DNA of 34,999 nucleotides from Cytophagia bacterium. Its GTDB lineage: Bacteria; Bacteroidota; Bacteroidia; Cytophagales; Cyclobacteriaceae. The notes below the pieces were generated by a model, which was not told the origin of the DNA, ran no database searches, and worked only from the letters and a program-made list of their open reading frames with translations. Positions 1 through 8,338 of this stretch are shown here, one piece after another. Where the stretch lies: positions 1 to 34,999 of the forward strand of contig JABXIP010000349.1 in assembly GCA_013373005.1 (NCBI GenBank), written 5' to 3'. Made by a program: the position numbers and the translations under genes. The stretch's first letter is position 1; every line of letters begins with the position of its first letter.

Positions 1-57
1 AAGGAACTTCAGCAGATCAATTCAATGGTAGAAACCTCTGCCAAGACACATGATTGA
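1..57 (+). CDS. 3' end of an unidentified gene (partial)
   Basis: Frame 1 is open from the first base of the window to a TGA at 55-57 and would encode an 18-residue polar tail ending in SAKTHD. It is too short to identify. It runs towards the minus-strand esterase, and the hairpin at 120-137 lies between them, which fits the end of a convergent gene. It could also be a chance open frame. Confidence 0.4.
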   Translation, partial: KELQQINSMVETSAKTHD

Positions 58-110
58 ATAGGAAAGATCTGATTTGATAGAGGCTTATCTCGAAACCGGC
101 AATAACCATG

Positions 111-137
111 AACAATAAAGGCCTTCCGAAGAAGGCC
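111..137 (-). terminator. Rho-independent terminator of the esterase operon
   Basis: GGCCTTC (120-126) pairs perfectly with GAAGGCC (131-137) around a four-base loop that reads TTCG on the minus strand. Read on the minus strand the hairpin is followed by TTTATTGTT, and it lies just past the stop of the gene ending at 162. The plus-strand side has no T-run. Confidence 0.8.
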
Positions 138-161
138 CTGAAAACAAATCAAAATTCTCTA

Positions 162-1085
162 CTAGTTTCTAAAATCATCACCAATAAACCTCAATGCTAT
201 CTCTAAGGCCGTGCGCCAATATTCAATGGTATGCCCACCATCTCTTACTCTAAATTCGAATGGGTATCCTTTACTTTTCATGATATGAACGAGGTTCGTG
301 TTCTGCTGTAAAAGGAAATCATCATCTCCACAATCAATGTAAATTTTAGGGAGCGGTGCTTGCCCTGGGCCTTGCATAAATCCAAACTGTGGCGCCTTAT
401 AAGGCTCCATTGCTTTGAACATTTCCTGAACTGAATGTTCCTTGTAATTTTCCGGGTAACCCTCTTCATTAATTGGCCCCCAGGTTTTCAAAGCAAAACT
501 TTTGTCAAATTCATTAAGCTCTTCACCCTTTTTTAATGGTTCTCTTTCTAACACGGCAGCACTCATTGCATAAACCGATGTGAATTTATCTTTATGCTTT
601 ACTCCGTGATAAAGCGCACCATACCCTCCCATAGACAGGCCGGCTATCGCTCTAAAGTTCCTATTCGCTATAACTCTATATTCCGATTCTATGTGAGGTA
701 TAAACTCCTCATAGAAAAAGTCCTCCCAACGGATAGACTGGTCATAGTTGTTGATATAAAATGCATCAAACAGTCCATCAGGCATAACGATAATCATTTC
801 GGGAGCCTCACCACTGTTAATGGCAGAATCCGAAATACGCCTAACTTCACCATCTGTCACCCAATCAGAATACTTTCCGGTCATTCCGTGTAACAGATAC
901 AGTACCGGATAAGGCCGGTTGGATTCCTCATAACCAGGAGGGAAATAAACAGAATAGGGCATCTCCCTATTCAGGATGCTGCTTTGAAGCTTTTTGGATG
1001 TATCTACCGTACCAGATTGAGCGAAGGCACTGCTTGCTATTAAGACCATCAATAAAACGATCAGGTTTTTTCTAATATGAGTCAT
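162..1085 (-). CDS. Secreted alpha/beta hydrolase, esterase D-like
   Basis: The 307-residue protein has an N-terminal signal peptide (hydrophobic run about 8-20, then AFAQS), so it is probably periplasmic or secreted. The core matches the putative esterase family (PF00756; S-formylglutathione hydrolase, tributyrin esterase and feruloyl esterase relatives). It has an HGMTG oxyanion-hole region near residue 66, a nucleophile Ser151 in GLSMGG, an acidic cluster DCGDDDF near 251-257 as the likely acid, and His285 in GGHTIEYW. The substrate is unknown; this family often cleaves acyl or feruloyl esters. It lies 15 bp downstream of another alpha/beta hydrolase on the same strand, so the two are probably one transcript ending at the hairpin at 120-137. 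The family call is firm and the substrate is not. Confidence 0.9.
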   Translation of the reverse strand: MTHIRKNLIVLLMVLIASSAFAQSGTVDTSKKLQSSILNREMPYSVYFPPGYEESNRPYPVLYLLHGMTGKYSDWVTDGEVRRISDSAINSGEAPEMIIVMPDGLFDAFYINNYDQSIRWEDFFYEEFIPHIESEYRVIANRNFRAIAGLSMGGYGALYHGVKHKDKFTSVYAMSAAVLEREPLKKGEELNEFDKSFALKTWGPINEEGYPENYKEHSVQEMFKAMEPYKAPQFGFMQGPGQAPLPKIYIDCGDDDFLLQQNTNLVHIMKSKGYPFEFRVRDGGHTIEYWRTALEIALRFIGDDFRN

Positions 1086-1100
1086 TTGAATTGGGTGATG

Positions 1101-2129
1101 TTAATAAAATACTGAGTCTAAAAATGCTATAATCTTATTCAGAGGCTCAATGGCATCCTTCTCAAATGAATTACCAAGGAATTCATTTGCACCTGAGTCG
1201 AGATAAGCATGGTTTCTGCCTTCGTGTACCCAATACTCCAAGTTTGAATGTCCTTTCTCTTTCATTTTGTCCATATAGGCCACGATGGATCTTGGAGGTG
1301 TTGTAGTGTCCTTGCTTCCAACATGAAAAAAGTGAGGTGGAAGTTTCTTCTTGTTGGCATCAGGAATCAAATAAATAGGTGAAACTGCTTCATACATTTT
1401 CACATTATCATCCACGTTATACTCATTGCCAAAGAAACCTCTTGCCTTAGCACCGCCAATTTGCCAAAAGATATTCCCATCTTTTTCAAAACCACCACGG
1501 GCATTACCAACCATATCAAAAGCTCCATAGCTCACTACAGCGGCCTGAACATCAAGGCCTCCTTCTGCAGCCACCTGCTCTGCGGTTTTCCCTTTCGGAA
1601 GATAGCTTGGTTTAAATCCATATGGCTCCTTTGAAAAGCCATGAGATTTTAGGTTATCTCCTGCCAAAACGACCATTTCTGTTAAATGACCTCCAGCGCT
1701 GTCACCTGTAACAGCCACCTTCTCAGGATTGCCCTTGTATTCGGCAATATGATCCTTTACCCATAGTACAGCACCAAATACATCTTCTACAATCTCGTTC
1801 ATGGTAACGGTATTGTTCTGGGCACTCAATAGTCTATAGTTCACGTTGACTACCACATATTCAGCATTTCCTGAGATATACTCAGACATCTGATCCATGA
1901 TGGATTTGTTATTCATTAACCAACCTCCACCGTGAATAACTACCAGCACAGGATAACTTGATTTACCGGTTTTTGGAGTGTAAACATCCAGTGTTAGATC
2001 GAACCCCTCAGGTGAGGCAAAAACAACATCTTTTTTTACCTCAACCTGATGTTTTTGAGGGGTCTGCCCTAATACCTGAGTCATGGATATCAGAGCGACA
2101 ACTAGAAAAAAAATATAAGCGCGTTTCAT
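1101..2129 (-). CDS. Secreted alpha/beta hydrolase, carboxylesterase/BD-FAE-like
   Basis: The 342-residue protein starts with a signal peptide (about residues 1-21). It shows the HGGGW oxyanion-hole motif at 66-70 and GDSAGGH at 142-148 with nucleophile Ser144; a His in EGRNHAYLD near the C terminus is the likely catalytic base. These are features of the hormone-sensitive-lipase-like and bacterial BD-FAE (bifunctional acetyl xylan/feruloyl esterase) group. It is the first gene of the two-hydrolase operon, with its start 10 bp from a palindromic operator shared with the divergent NUDIX regulator. An ester-removing role in polysaccharide use is an inference from family and regulator type; no glycosidase is present here. 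Confidence 0.9.
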   Translation of the reverse strand: MKRAYIFFLVVALISMTQVLGQTPQKHQVEVKKDVVFASPEGFDLTLDVYTPKTGKSSYPVLVVIHGGGWLMNNKSIMDQMSEYISGNAEYVVVNVNYRLLSAQNNTVTMNEIVEDVFGAVLWVKDHIAEYKGNPEKVAVTGDSAGGHLTEMVVLAGDNLKSHGFSKEPYGFKPSYLPKGKTAEQVAAEGGLDVQAAVVSYGAFDMVGNARGGFEKDGNIFWQIGGAKARGFFGNEYNVDDNVKMYEAVSPIYLIPDANKKKLPPHFFHVGSKDTTTPPRSIVAYMDKMKEKGHSNLEYWVHEGRNHAYLDSGANEFLGNSFEKDAIEPLNKIIAFLDSVFY

Positions 2130-2138
2130 AAGTGTATA

Positions 2139-2161
2139 CTTAGTGTCAATTTGACACTAAG
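2139..2161. promoter_or_regulatory. Palindromic operator between hydrolase operon and NUDIX regulator
   Basis: A perfect inverted repeat has 10-bp arms TTAGTGTCAA and TTGACACTAA around a single central T at 2150, and one more pair (C2139/G2161) extends it to 11-bp arms. It sits 10 bp before the minus-strand hydrolase start and 48 bp before the plus-strand regulator start, upstream of the regulator's candidate -7 box. NUDIX/NrtR-type regulators are known to bind palindromes of about this length, so autoregulation and control of the hydrolases is the simplest reading. It is not followed by a T-run and is not a terminator. Confidence 0.75.
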
Positions 2162-2177
2162 ATATAATACATTTCAT

Positions 2178-2185
2178 TAACTTTG
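2178..2185 (+). promoter_or_regulatory. Candidate -7 promoter box of the NUDIX regulator
   Basis: TAACTTTG matches the Bacteroidota -7 consensus TAnnTTTG exactly and lies 23 bp before the start codon. The palindrome just upstream would overlap the -33 region, as expected for a repressor site. A TTTG occurs 24 bp upstream, a little far for a classical -33 box. Confidence 0.45.
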
Positions 2186-2208
2186 GAGACTACTCCTATA
2201 ATTTTTGA

Positions 2209-2958
2209 ATGACTACACTTCAAACTCAATCACTATTACCATCCGTTGCCATTGATTGCGTGGTTTTTGGATTTCATGAAAATGAGCTGAAGGTTCTATT
2301 GCTTAAGCTTAAGAATATTGACCTTTGGGCCTTGCCCGGTGGCTTCGTAAACCAGGGTGTAGATTTAGATTCTGAAGCACTCAATGCGCTTGAAATAAGA
2401 ACCGGACTCGACAATATTTTCCTAAAGCAATTCCACACTTTCGGTTCTATTGAACGAAACGACACTGATCACAATAGAATGCTAGTGGATAAAAAGGTGA
2501 TTGATCCTGAATGGTTTGAATGGTTCGATCAGCGATTCATTTCTGTGGGATATTATGCTTTAGTAGAGTACTCACAGGTAAGAGAACCCATACCTGGCCC
2601 CATTTCAGAAGCCTGTGAGTGGTGTTCTGTAAACGATCTCCCTCCATTAATGCTAGATCATAGGCATATTCTTGAAACAGCCCATATGACGCTCAAGACA
2701 GAACTGAACAATCAGCCGATTGGCCTTAACCTTCTTCCTAAGCGTTTTTCTATTCCTGAACTTCAGTCGCTTTACGAAACTATTTTGGGTAAGAAGCTTG
2801 ATCGAAGAAACTTTCGAAGAAAGGTGATGAGCTTCGATATTCTGGTATGTACCAACGAAAGACGGACAGGAGTAGCTCATAAAGCACCTTTGCTCTACGA
2901 ATTCGATGAAGAGAAATACCATGCTGCACACCAGGCCGGTTTAAGTAGCGGTTGGTAG
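2209..2958 (+). CDS. NUDIX-fold transcriptional regulator (NrtR/AraR-like)
   Basis: The 249-residue protein has an N-terminal NUDIX domain (about 8-150) and a C-terminal winged-helix region (about 170-235, with PKRFSIPELQSLYE followed by LDRRNFRRK), the architecture of NrtR and Bacteroides AraR-type regulators. The NUDIX box is degenerate. Where catalytic enzymes have REUxEExGU, this protein reads NALEIRTGL, so the metal-binding glutamates are replaced by Ala, Ile and Arg. Hydrolase activity is therefore unlikely, and the domain probably binds a nucleotide-sugar or sugar-related ligand. It is divergent from a hydrolase operon with a palindromic operator between them. The ligand is not deducible from sequence. 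Confidence 0.88.
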   Translation: MTTLQTQSLLPSVAIDCVVFGFHENELKVLLLKLKNIDLWALPGGFVNQGVDLDSEALNALEIRTGLDNIFLKQFHTFGSIERNDTDHNRMLVDKKVIDPEWFEWFDQRFISVGYYALVEYSQVREPIPGPISEACEWCSVNDLPPLMLDHRHILETAHMTLKTELNNQPIGLNLLPKRFSIPELQSLYETILGKKLDRRNFRRKVMSFDILVCTNERRTGVAHKAPLLYEFDEEKYHAAHQAGLSSGW

Positions 2959-3002
2959 CCTATTTTCTTGGCTTCATTTAAAGAATATCATAACTTCTAA
3001 AC

Positions 3003-3524
3003 ATGAAAACCTGGGTAATTCTATTGAGGGGAATAAATGTTGGTGGTCATCATATTGTTCCCATGAAAGAGCTAAGACAACTCATGGAAGACAATGGTTT
3101 CAAAAAGGTATCTACATACATACAAAGTGGCAATGTGGTTTGTCAATACCCAACAAAACCCAAAACTGAAATCGGAAGCCTGATTGAAAAGCAATTTGGC
3201 TTCAACCCTTCCTCATTTGTCTTAAGCGCAGAAGAATTGCAAAATATTGCCAATAATAGCCCCTACCCAAAAGAGGCCGGAAAAGCAGTACACTTTTTCT
3301 TTTTCCATAAACCTCCGGAGATTGTGGACTTCCAGTTACTTAATTCTTTAAAAGCCGATACTGAATATTATCAATTGCTCAATAATGTCTTTTACCTCTA
3401 CGCCCCTGATGGCATTGGACGCTCTGCCTTGGCTTCTAAAATTGATAAAGCTTTTGGTAAGGCTGAAATGACCGCCAGAAATCTGAATACAGTGAATAAG
3501 TTGTTGGACATGGTTGGTAACTAA
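3003..3524 (+). CDS. DUF1697 family protein
   Basis: The 173-residue protein begins with a pattern typical of DUF1697 (ILLRGINVGGHH, then MKELRQLMEDNGF and TYIQSGNVV) and covers the usual family length, with a late GRSALASKI segment that is also characteristic. DUF1697 proteins are small, cytosolic and of unknown function; no signal peptide or membrane segment is seen. It begins 45 bp after the NUDIX regulator and is followed after 11 bp by a small membrane protein gene, so the three may be cotranscribed. Confidence 0.85.
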   Translation: MKTWVILLRGINVGGHHIVPMKELRQLMEDNGFKKVSTYIQSGNVVCQYPTKPKTEIGSLIEKQFGFNPSSFVLSAEELQNIANNSPYPKEAGKAVHFFFFHKPPEIVDFQLLNSLKADTEYYQLLNNVFYLYAPDGIGRSALASKIDKAFGKAEMTARNLNTVNKLLDMVGN

Positions 3525-3535
3525 GGACTTACAGA

Positions 3536-3946
3536 GTGGCAATAAAGGTATCCAAAATCAGCATATTTGAATGGAAGTCGCTCCTATGGATAAGCGTAAT
3601 TTGCATTCTTACATTATTATGGCTTACATATCCAGAAATCAAAGCTTATTGGAGGCAGAAACAGATTGAAAATTTTAAAGGAGTTACTAGTGTGGAGATA
3701 TTAGAAGTCAGAGACAACAAGTTTTTGAAACAGGATCAATTTGGAACAGAAGAGAAAATAATTTCAGTAACCGTCAGATACTCCTACACTGTGAATGAGG
3801 TTGTCTATAGTAGTTTTCAAAATTTCAACCCTATTGATTGGTATGTTCCGATCAGACCCTTGGATTCTTTAGGCAAGCCATTGCCATATCAGGTTAAATA
3901 TGACTTAGATAATCCGAAAAAATCAATACTACTCACTAGAGAATAG
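3536..3946 (+). CDS. Small membrane protein, DUF3592-like
   Basis: The 136-residue protein starts at a GTG, because no in-frame ATG occurs near the N terminus. It has one membrane segment (about 15-30, LLWISVICILTLLW) followed by a soluble beta-rich domain. The pattern VTVRYSYTVNEVVYSS with a later VKYDLDNPKKSILL resembles DUF3592 domains, where a tyrosine-rich strand is followed by a YxPxNP-like segment. The function is unknown. The gene follows the DUF1697 gene by 11 bp. The coding call is fairly safe; the family match is by eye. Confidence 0.7.
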   Translation: MAIKVSKISIFEWKSLLWISVICILTLLWLTYPEIKAYWRQKQIENFKGVTSVEILEVRDNKFLKQDQFGTEEKIISVTVRYSYTVNEVVYSSFQNFNPIDWYVPIRPLDSLGKPLPYQVKYDLDNPKKSILLTRE

Positions 3947-4043
3947 GTAGCACCAACCTTCGGAGCTGACGGGATCTCAACCTCTCATAAAAACTCATTA
4001 GTAGCTTCGGCTGAATGTAAGTACTTTCCGAGTTCAATAAGAA

Positions 4044-7000
4044 ATGACTATGAAATTACTACGCAACCTCTTGCTACTATTGGTTATAGCGGGAATGAGT
4101 TCAACTCTCAATGCACAAACTGATGGCAGCGATTCAACCAAAACTGAAAAGAAAAAGAAGAACAAAAACCTTCCTTTGGAGGCTGGCCGAACCTTTGATT
4201 TCGACCTGACAGAAGGCTCCTGGATAGCCTTGGATGTAAGTCCTGATGGCCAAACTATTGTTTTTGACTTCCTTGGAGACCTTTACACCATGCCCATTGC
4301 CGGAGGTGACGCTACAAAACTCACCGAGGGAATGCAGTTCGACTCGCAACCTCGATTTAGCCCTGATGGCAAGAAAGTAATCTTCATTTCAGATGAGTCT
4401 GGAGGTGAGAATGTTTGGACGATTGAATTAGACTCAAAGGAGAAAAAACAAATCACTAAAGGAAATAACAATGCCTACCAATCGCCAGAATGGGTGCCGG
4501 ATGGCAAGTACATGATTGCCTCCAAGCAGGCCAATGGCATGCACAAAATCTGGCTTTACCATGTAGATGGTGGCTCGGGTACAGCCTTGGTTAGCGAACC
4601 ATCTGGTTTGAGAATGTTAGAGGGTGCTTTCAGCAATGATTCTCGCTATGTGTGGTTCTCTCAAAGAAATGGCGCATGGACCTACAATGCTCCAATGCCA
4701 CAATACCAAATCAGCAAATATGACCGCATTACCGGTGAAATGATCACCCAGACTTCACGTTACAGTTCGGCTTTCAGGCCCACTCCAAGCAGCGATGGCA
4801 AATGGCTCGTATACGCTACTCGTCATGATGATCAGACAGGTTTGATCTTAAGAGATTTAGCTACCGGTGTTGAGAGCTGGCTGGCCTACCCTATTCAGCA
4901 TGACGATCAGGAGTCGCGTGCATCAAGAGATGTGCTTCCGGGTTTTTCTTGGACACCTGACAATCAGAACATTGTCATCTCCTATGGAGGTAAAATCTGG
5001 AAAATCAATGTATCCAGCAAATCTGCCACTGAGATTCCATTCAGAGTAAACTCAAGCATTGAGATTGGACCTTTAGTGGAATTCGACTATCCAATTTCCG
5101 ATGATAAGGAATTCGTAATCACGCAAATCAGAGATATTGCTCCATCGCCTGATGGCAAGCAATTGGCCTTTACAGCATTGAATGAGGTTTATATAATGAA
5201 TCTTCCTGACGGGGAGCCTCAGAAGTTGGTTGACTTAGACGAAACTCAGGCAGAACCTGTTTGGTCGCCAAATGGTGAGTGGATTGCCTTTGTAACCTGG
5301 AAACCCGAAGGTGGAAAGCTTTACAAAGTTCGACCTAATGGACGCAACCTAACACAACTCAACCAAGAAGATGGAGTTTTCCAACAACCTGTTTGGAACA
5401 ATGACGGAACGCGTATCGTGGCCATCAAGGGTCAATCAGAAGACTTTAGAAACGCTTTGCAAAGAACAGCTTTCAGAGGAACCAGTGACCTAATTTGGAT
5501 TAACGCCAACGGCTCCGGAAATAACTTCATTGCCTATACCAATGGCCGAGAAGCTCCTCACTTCGTAAAAAATTCCGATAGAATTTATCTATCAGGCTTC
5601 AGAGGTCTGTCTTCTATTCGCTGGGATGGTACCGATGAGAAATTCCACCTTCAAGTAAGAGGAAAATCAGGTGCCGGAGGTGGAAGCGGTGCCAGAGCAT
5701 CTTGGATTAAAATGGCACCTGAGGGTGATCAAGCCTTAGCAGCAGTAGTCAATGATCTGTTCGTGGTAACAGTTCCACAGGTAAGCGATGAAGCTCCAAC
5801 CATTTCGGTGGCCAACCCTAAAAATGCCGCCTTCCCAGCCAAACAACTGACAGATATTGGAGGACAGTTTCCTGCATGGAGTTGGGATGCTAAAAAAGTG
5901 CACTGGGCTATTGGAAATGCTTATGTAGTTTGGGACTTCGATGCGGAAGATGCCTTTAATGCCGCTCTTGAAGAGGCTAAAGAAGATGAAACTCCAGACG
6001 ATGAGGAAAAGGAAGAAAAAGAAAAAGAAGATGAGCCTAAGGAGTATAAGCCTACCGAGAGAAGAATCGAGATTATGGCTGAAAGAGATACCCCTGAGGG
6101 CCAAATATTGTTGACCAATGCTCGTATCATCACCATGAATGGAGATGAAATTTTGGAAGACACTGACATTCTTATCGAGAATAACCGTATCAAGCAGATC
6201 GGTAAAAACTTACCAACAGGAAGAAGAACCACTGTAATGGATATGGCCGGAAAAACCATTGTTCCGGGTTTTGTAGATACTCACTCCCACTTCAGACACC
6301 CAGTGAACCTGCACCGTGGTGAGTTTTGGCCATATCTGGCCAATCTGGCCTTTGGTGTTACCACCACCAGAGACCCACAAACAGCGACTACCGATGTGCT
6401 TACCTATGGTGATTTGGTAATTGCCGGAGAGTTAATCGGTCCAAGAATCTATTCTACCGGACCGGGTATTTTCAGCAGTGAAAATGTAAGTAGCCTTGAG
6501 CATACCCGTGATGTAATGAAGCGTTACAGCACCTATTACGATACCAAAACCATCAAGATGTATGGTGCCGGTAATCGTCAGCAGAGACAATGGATTATTC
6601 AGGCAGCCAGAGAACAGAGTATTATGCCAACAACCGAGGGTGGACTCGATTTTAAGGCTAACCTTACTCAAATGATAGATGGGTATCCAGGACAAGAGCA
6701 CTCCTTCCCTATTTTCCCGCTATATAAAGATGTGATTGATCTGGTAGCCTTTACTAAATCTACTTACACTCCAACCTTACTTGTCTCTTATGGTGGGCCT
6801 TGGACTGAGAATTACTTCTATGCCTTAGAGCGTCCGCATGACGATCCTAAGCTGAACTTATTTATGCCACACCATAACCTGGACGACAGATCGAGAAGAA
6901 GAAATGCCGGATGGTTTATGGAAGAGGAATATGTATTCCCAGAGCTTTCTGAGTTTACCAGCGACCTGATTAAAGCCGGTGGTAGAGCCGGTGTTGGTTC

Positions 7001-7346
7001 TCACGGTCAGTTGCAAGGTTTAGGTTACCATTGGGAGCTTTGGGCTCTTCAAGCCAGCATGTCTGAACACGATGCATTGAAAGCCGCTACCATTCTAGGG
7101 GCTGAAGGAATTGGTCTGGACAATGATTTAGGCTCTATTGAAGTTGGCAAACTAGCCGATTTGGTAATTCTGAATAGCAACCCATTGGATAACATTAGAA
7201 ACTCCAAAGATATTAGCTATGTGATGATCAATGGCCGATTGTATGAAGATGATACTTTGAATCAGGTTTACCCTGATAAGAAAGCACTGCCTAAACTTTG
7301 GTGGACAAACTTTGCTCCTACCGGAGTACCGGGGATTAAGAAATAG
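4044..7346 (+). CDS. Secreted TolB-like beta-propeller/amidohydrolase fusion
   Basis: The 1100-residue protein has a signal peptide (about 1-25, ending near NAQ). A long N-terminal part (about 45-640) carries repeated PD40/WD40-like propeller blades, such as LDVSPDGQTIVFD, PRFSPDGKKVIFIS, PSPDGKQLAFT and PVWSPNGEWIAFV. A lysine- and glutamate-rich linker follows (about 648-680). The C-terminal part (about 690-1090) is a metal-dependent amidohydrolase with the metal-binding HxH at His747 and His749 in DTHSHF and a terminal ADLVILNSNPL segment typical of the superfamily. This whole architecture recurs in Bacteroidota as secreted amidohydrolases; the substrate is unknown and may be a peptide or cyclic amide. 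A second in-frame Met lies two codons in (4050). The transcript ends at the terminator at 7464-7496. Confidence 0.92.
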   Translation: MTMKLLRNLLLLLVIAGMSSTLNAQTDGSDSTKTEKKKKNKNLPLEAGRTFDFDLTEGSWIALDVSPDGQTIVFDFLGDLYTMPIAGGDATKLTEGMQFDSQPRFSPDGKKVIFISDESGGENVWTIELDSKEKKQITKGNNNAYQSPEWVPDGKYMIASKQANGMHKIWLYHVDGGSGTALVSEPSGLRMLEGAFSNDSRYVWFSQRNGAWTYNAPMPQYQISKYDRITGEMITQTSRYSSAFRPTPSSDGKWLVYATRHDDQTGLILRDLATGVESWLAYPIQHDDQESRASRDVLPGFSWTPDNQNIVISYGGKIWKINVSSKSATEIPFRVNSSIEIGPLVEFDYPISDDKEFVITQIRDIAPSPDGKQLAFTALNEVYIMNLPDGEPQKLVDLDETQAEPVWSPNGEWIAFVTWKPEGGKLYKVRPNGRNLTQLNQEDGVFQQPVWNNDGTRIVAIKGQSEDFRNALQRTAFRGTSDLIWINANGSGNNFIAYTNGREAPHFVKNSDRIYLSGFRGLSSIRWDGTDEKFHLQVRGKSGAGGGSGARASWIKMAPEGDQALAAVVNDLFVVTVPQVSDEAPTISVANPKNAAFPAKQLTDIGGQFPAWSWDAKKVHWAIGNAYVVWDFDAEDAFNAALEEAKEDETPDDEEKEEKEKEDEPKEYKPTERRIEIMAERDTPEGQILLTNARIITMNGDEILEDTDILIENNRIKQIGKNLPTGRRTTVMDMAGKTIVPGFVDTHSHFRHPVNLHRGEFWPYLANLAFGVTTTRDPQTATTDVLTYGDLVIAGELIGPRIYSTGPGIFSSENVSSLEHTRDVMKRYSTYYDTKTIKMYGAGNRQQRQWIIQAAREQSIMPTTEGGLDFKANLTQMIDGYPGQEHSFPIFPLYKDVIDLVAFTKSTYTPTLLVSYGGPWTENYFYALERPHDDPKLNLFMPHHNLDDRSRRRNAGWFMEEEYVFPELSEFTSDLIKAGGRAGVGSHGQLQGLGYHWELWALQASMSEHDALKAATILGAEGIGLDNDLGSIEVGKLADLVILNSNPLDNIRNSKDISYVMINGRLYEDDTLNQVYPDKKALPKLWWTNFAPTGVPGIKK

Positions 7347-7423
7347 TAAGAGCTGGTATTGTACTGAGTATTTAGACTCTAGACGCCAGATTTCAGACAT
7401 CATATATGGACTTGCTTAACGTC

Positions 7424-7443
7424 ATTCCCGCATAGGCGGGAAT
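7424..7443. repeat. REP-like palindrome
   Basis: ATTCCCGC (7424-7431) and GCGGGAAT (7436-7443) form a perfect 8-bp stem with a four-base loop, preceded by GTC and followed by CCC. The GTCATTCCCGC...GCGGGAAT pattern resembles short dispersed palindromes seen in many bacterial genomes. Only one copy is in this window, so repeat status is inferred from resemblance. Confidence 0.5.
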
Positions 7444-7463
7444 CCCAAGTAGTAGCACAACAG

Positions 7464-7497
7464 AACACCTTCTGAAGCAATTCGGAAGGTGTTTTTG
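7464..7497 (+). terminator. Rho-independent terminator after the amidohydrolase
   Basis: AACACCTTC pairs with GAAGGTGTT. Inside them a G-T wobble and GAA/TTC continue the stem to about 13 pairs capped by a GCAA loop. A run of T with one interruption (TTTTGTCTT) follows. It lies about 120 bp past the amidohydrolase stop. Confidence 0.85.
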
Positions 7498-7562
7498 TCT
7501 TCAGACACTTTCATTAACCTTTGATTAACAAGTGGTTAACAGCTATTGATCTGAAATTTGCG

Positions 7563-7570
7563 TAACTTTC
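7563..7570 (+). promoter_or_regulatory. Possible -7 promoter box of the DinB-like gene
   Basis: TAACTTTC matches seven of eight positions of the Bacteroidota TAnnTTTG box and lies 66 bp before the start. No well-spaced -33 TTTG is evident, so this is tentative. Confidence 0.3.
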
Positions 7571-7636
7571 TTTTAAGCTTGTCCCTTTTCTAACAAGGAA
7601 AGCGTCAAGGAAGAAACGAATCAAAAACGATAGATC

Positions 7637-8251
7637 ATGAAAAGCAAACTGTTTACCCTGTTGATAGCCTTTGGTTTCTGTGGAAGCCTAATGGCTCAAA
7701 CTCCCCTCACTAAGGAAGAAAAAGACTTTGCCATAAAGTACCTGAATGAAGCTACCAAAGAATTGGAACAAACCGTAAAAGGCTTAAGTGAAGCCCAACT
7801 CAAGTATAGACCTGACGCGAACAGCTGGTCGGTTGAAGACTGCCTGAAGCACCTTACCATTTCAGAAGCCAATATCTGGGCTGGATTTGTTGAAGCTGCA
7901 CTTCAGCAAGAGCCAGATCCATCTAAAAGATCTGAGGTTAAAGCCAGTGATGAAATGATTTTGGGTATGATTGAAAGCCGAGATCAGAAAGTACAAACCT
8001 CAGAATCGTTTCAGCCTGTAAATAAAGAGGGGGATTTCAAAACAGTATTAAAAGAGTTTAAATCACTGAGAGCAGCGCATCTAAAGTGGTTAAAGAAAAC
8101 CGATGAGGATTTGAGAAACCGCTATGCACAAACTCCTGTGGGCACAATAGATGCTTATCAGGGAGTGCTGTTCATTTCGGGCCATGTGAAAAGACATACG
8201 GCACAAATGAAAGAAGTAATGGCTAGCGAAGGATTCCCATCGGCTCAATAG
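7637..8251 (+). CDS. Secreted DinB-like (DinB/YfiT superfamily) protein
   Basis: The 204-residue protein has a cleavable signal peptide (about 1-20, GSLMAQT). The mature part looks like a four-helix DinB/DUF664-type fold, with the start signature LSEAQLKYRPDANSWSVEDCLKHL and the end signature GHVKRHTAQM. His72, His183 and His187 fit the metal-binding His triad of this superfamily. Members bind divalent metal, and some are thiol-dependent transferases or hydrolases; the role of exported ones in Bacteroidota is not known to me. It is a single-gene unit, ended by a strong terminator at 8273-8298. Confidence 0.85.
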   Translation: MKSKLFTLLIAFGFCGSLMAQTPLTKEEKDFAIKYLNEATKELEQTVKGLSEAQLKYRPDANSWSVEDCLKHLTISEANIWAGFVEAALQQEPDPSKRSEVKASDEMILGMIESRDQKVQTSESFQPVNKEGDFKTVLKEFKSLRAAHLKWLKKTDEDLRNRYAQTPVGTIDAYQGVLFISGHVKRHTAQMKEVMASEGFPSAQ

Positions 8252-8272
8252 GCAACCTGATAATCTTATGTT

Positions 8273-8298
8273 AAAAGCCCTCTTAGGAGGGCTTTTTT
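8273..8298 (+). terminator. Rho-independent terminator after the DinB-like gene
   Basis: AAAAGCCCTC (8273-8282) pairs perfectly with GAGGGCTTTT (8287-8296) around a TTAG loop and ends in a run of six T. Confidence 0.92.
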
Positions 8299-8338
8299 AT
8301 TTTATTCTGAATTTGAAACACTGATTAGGTAGATTATT

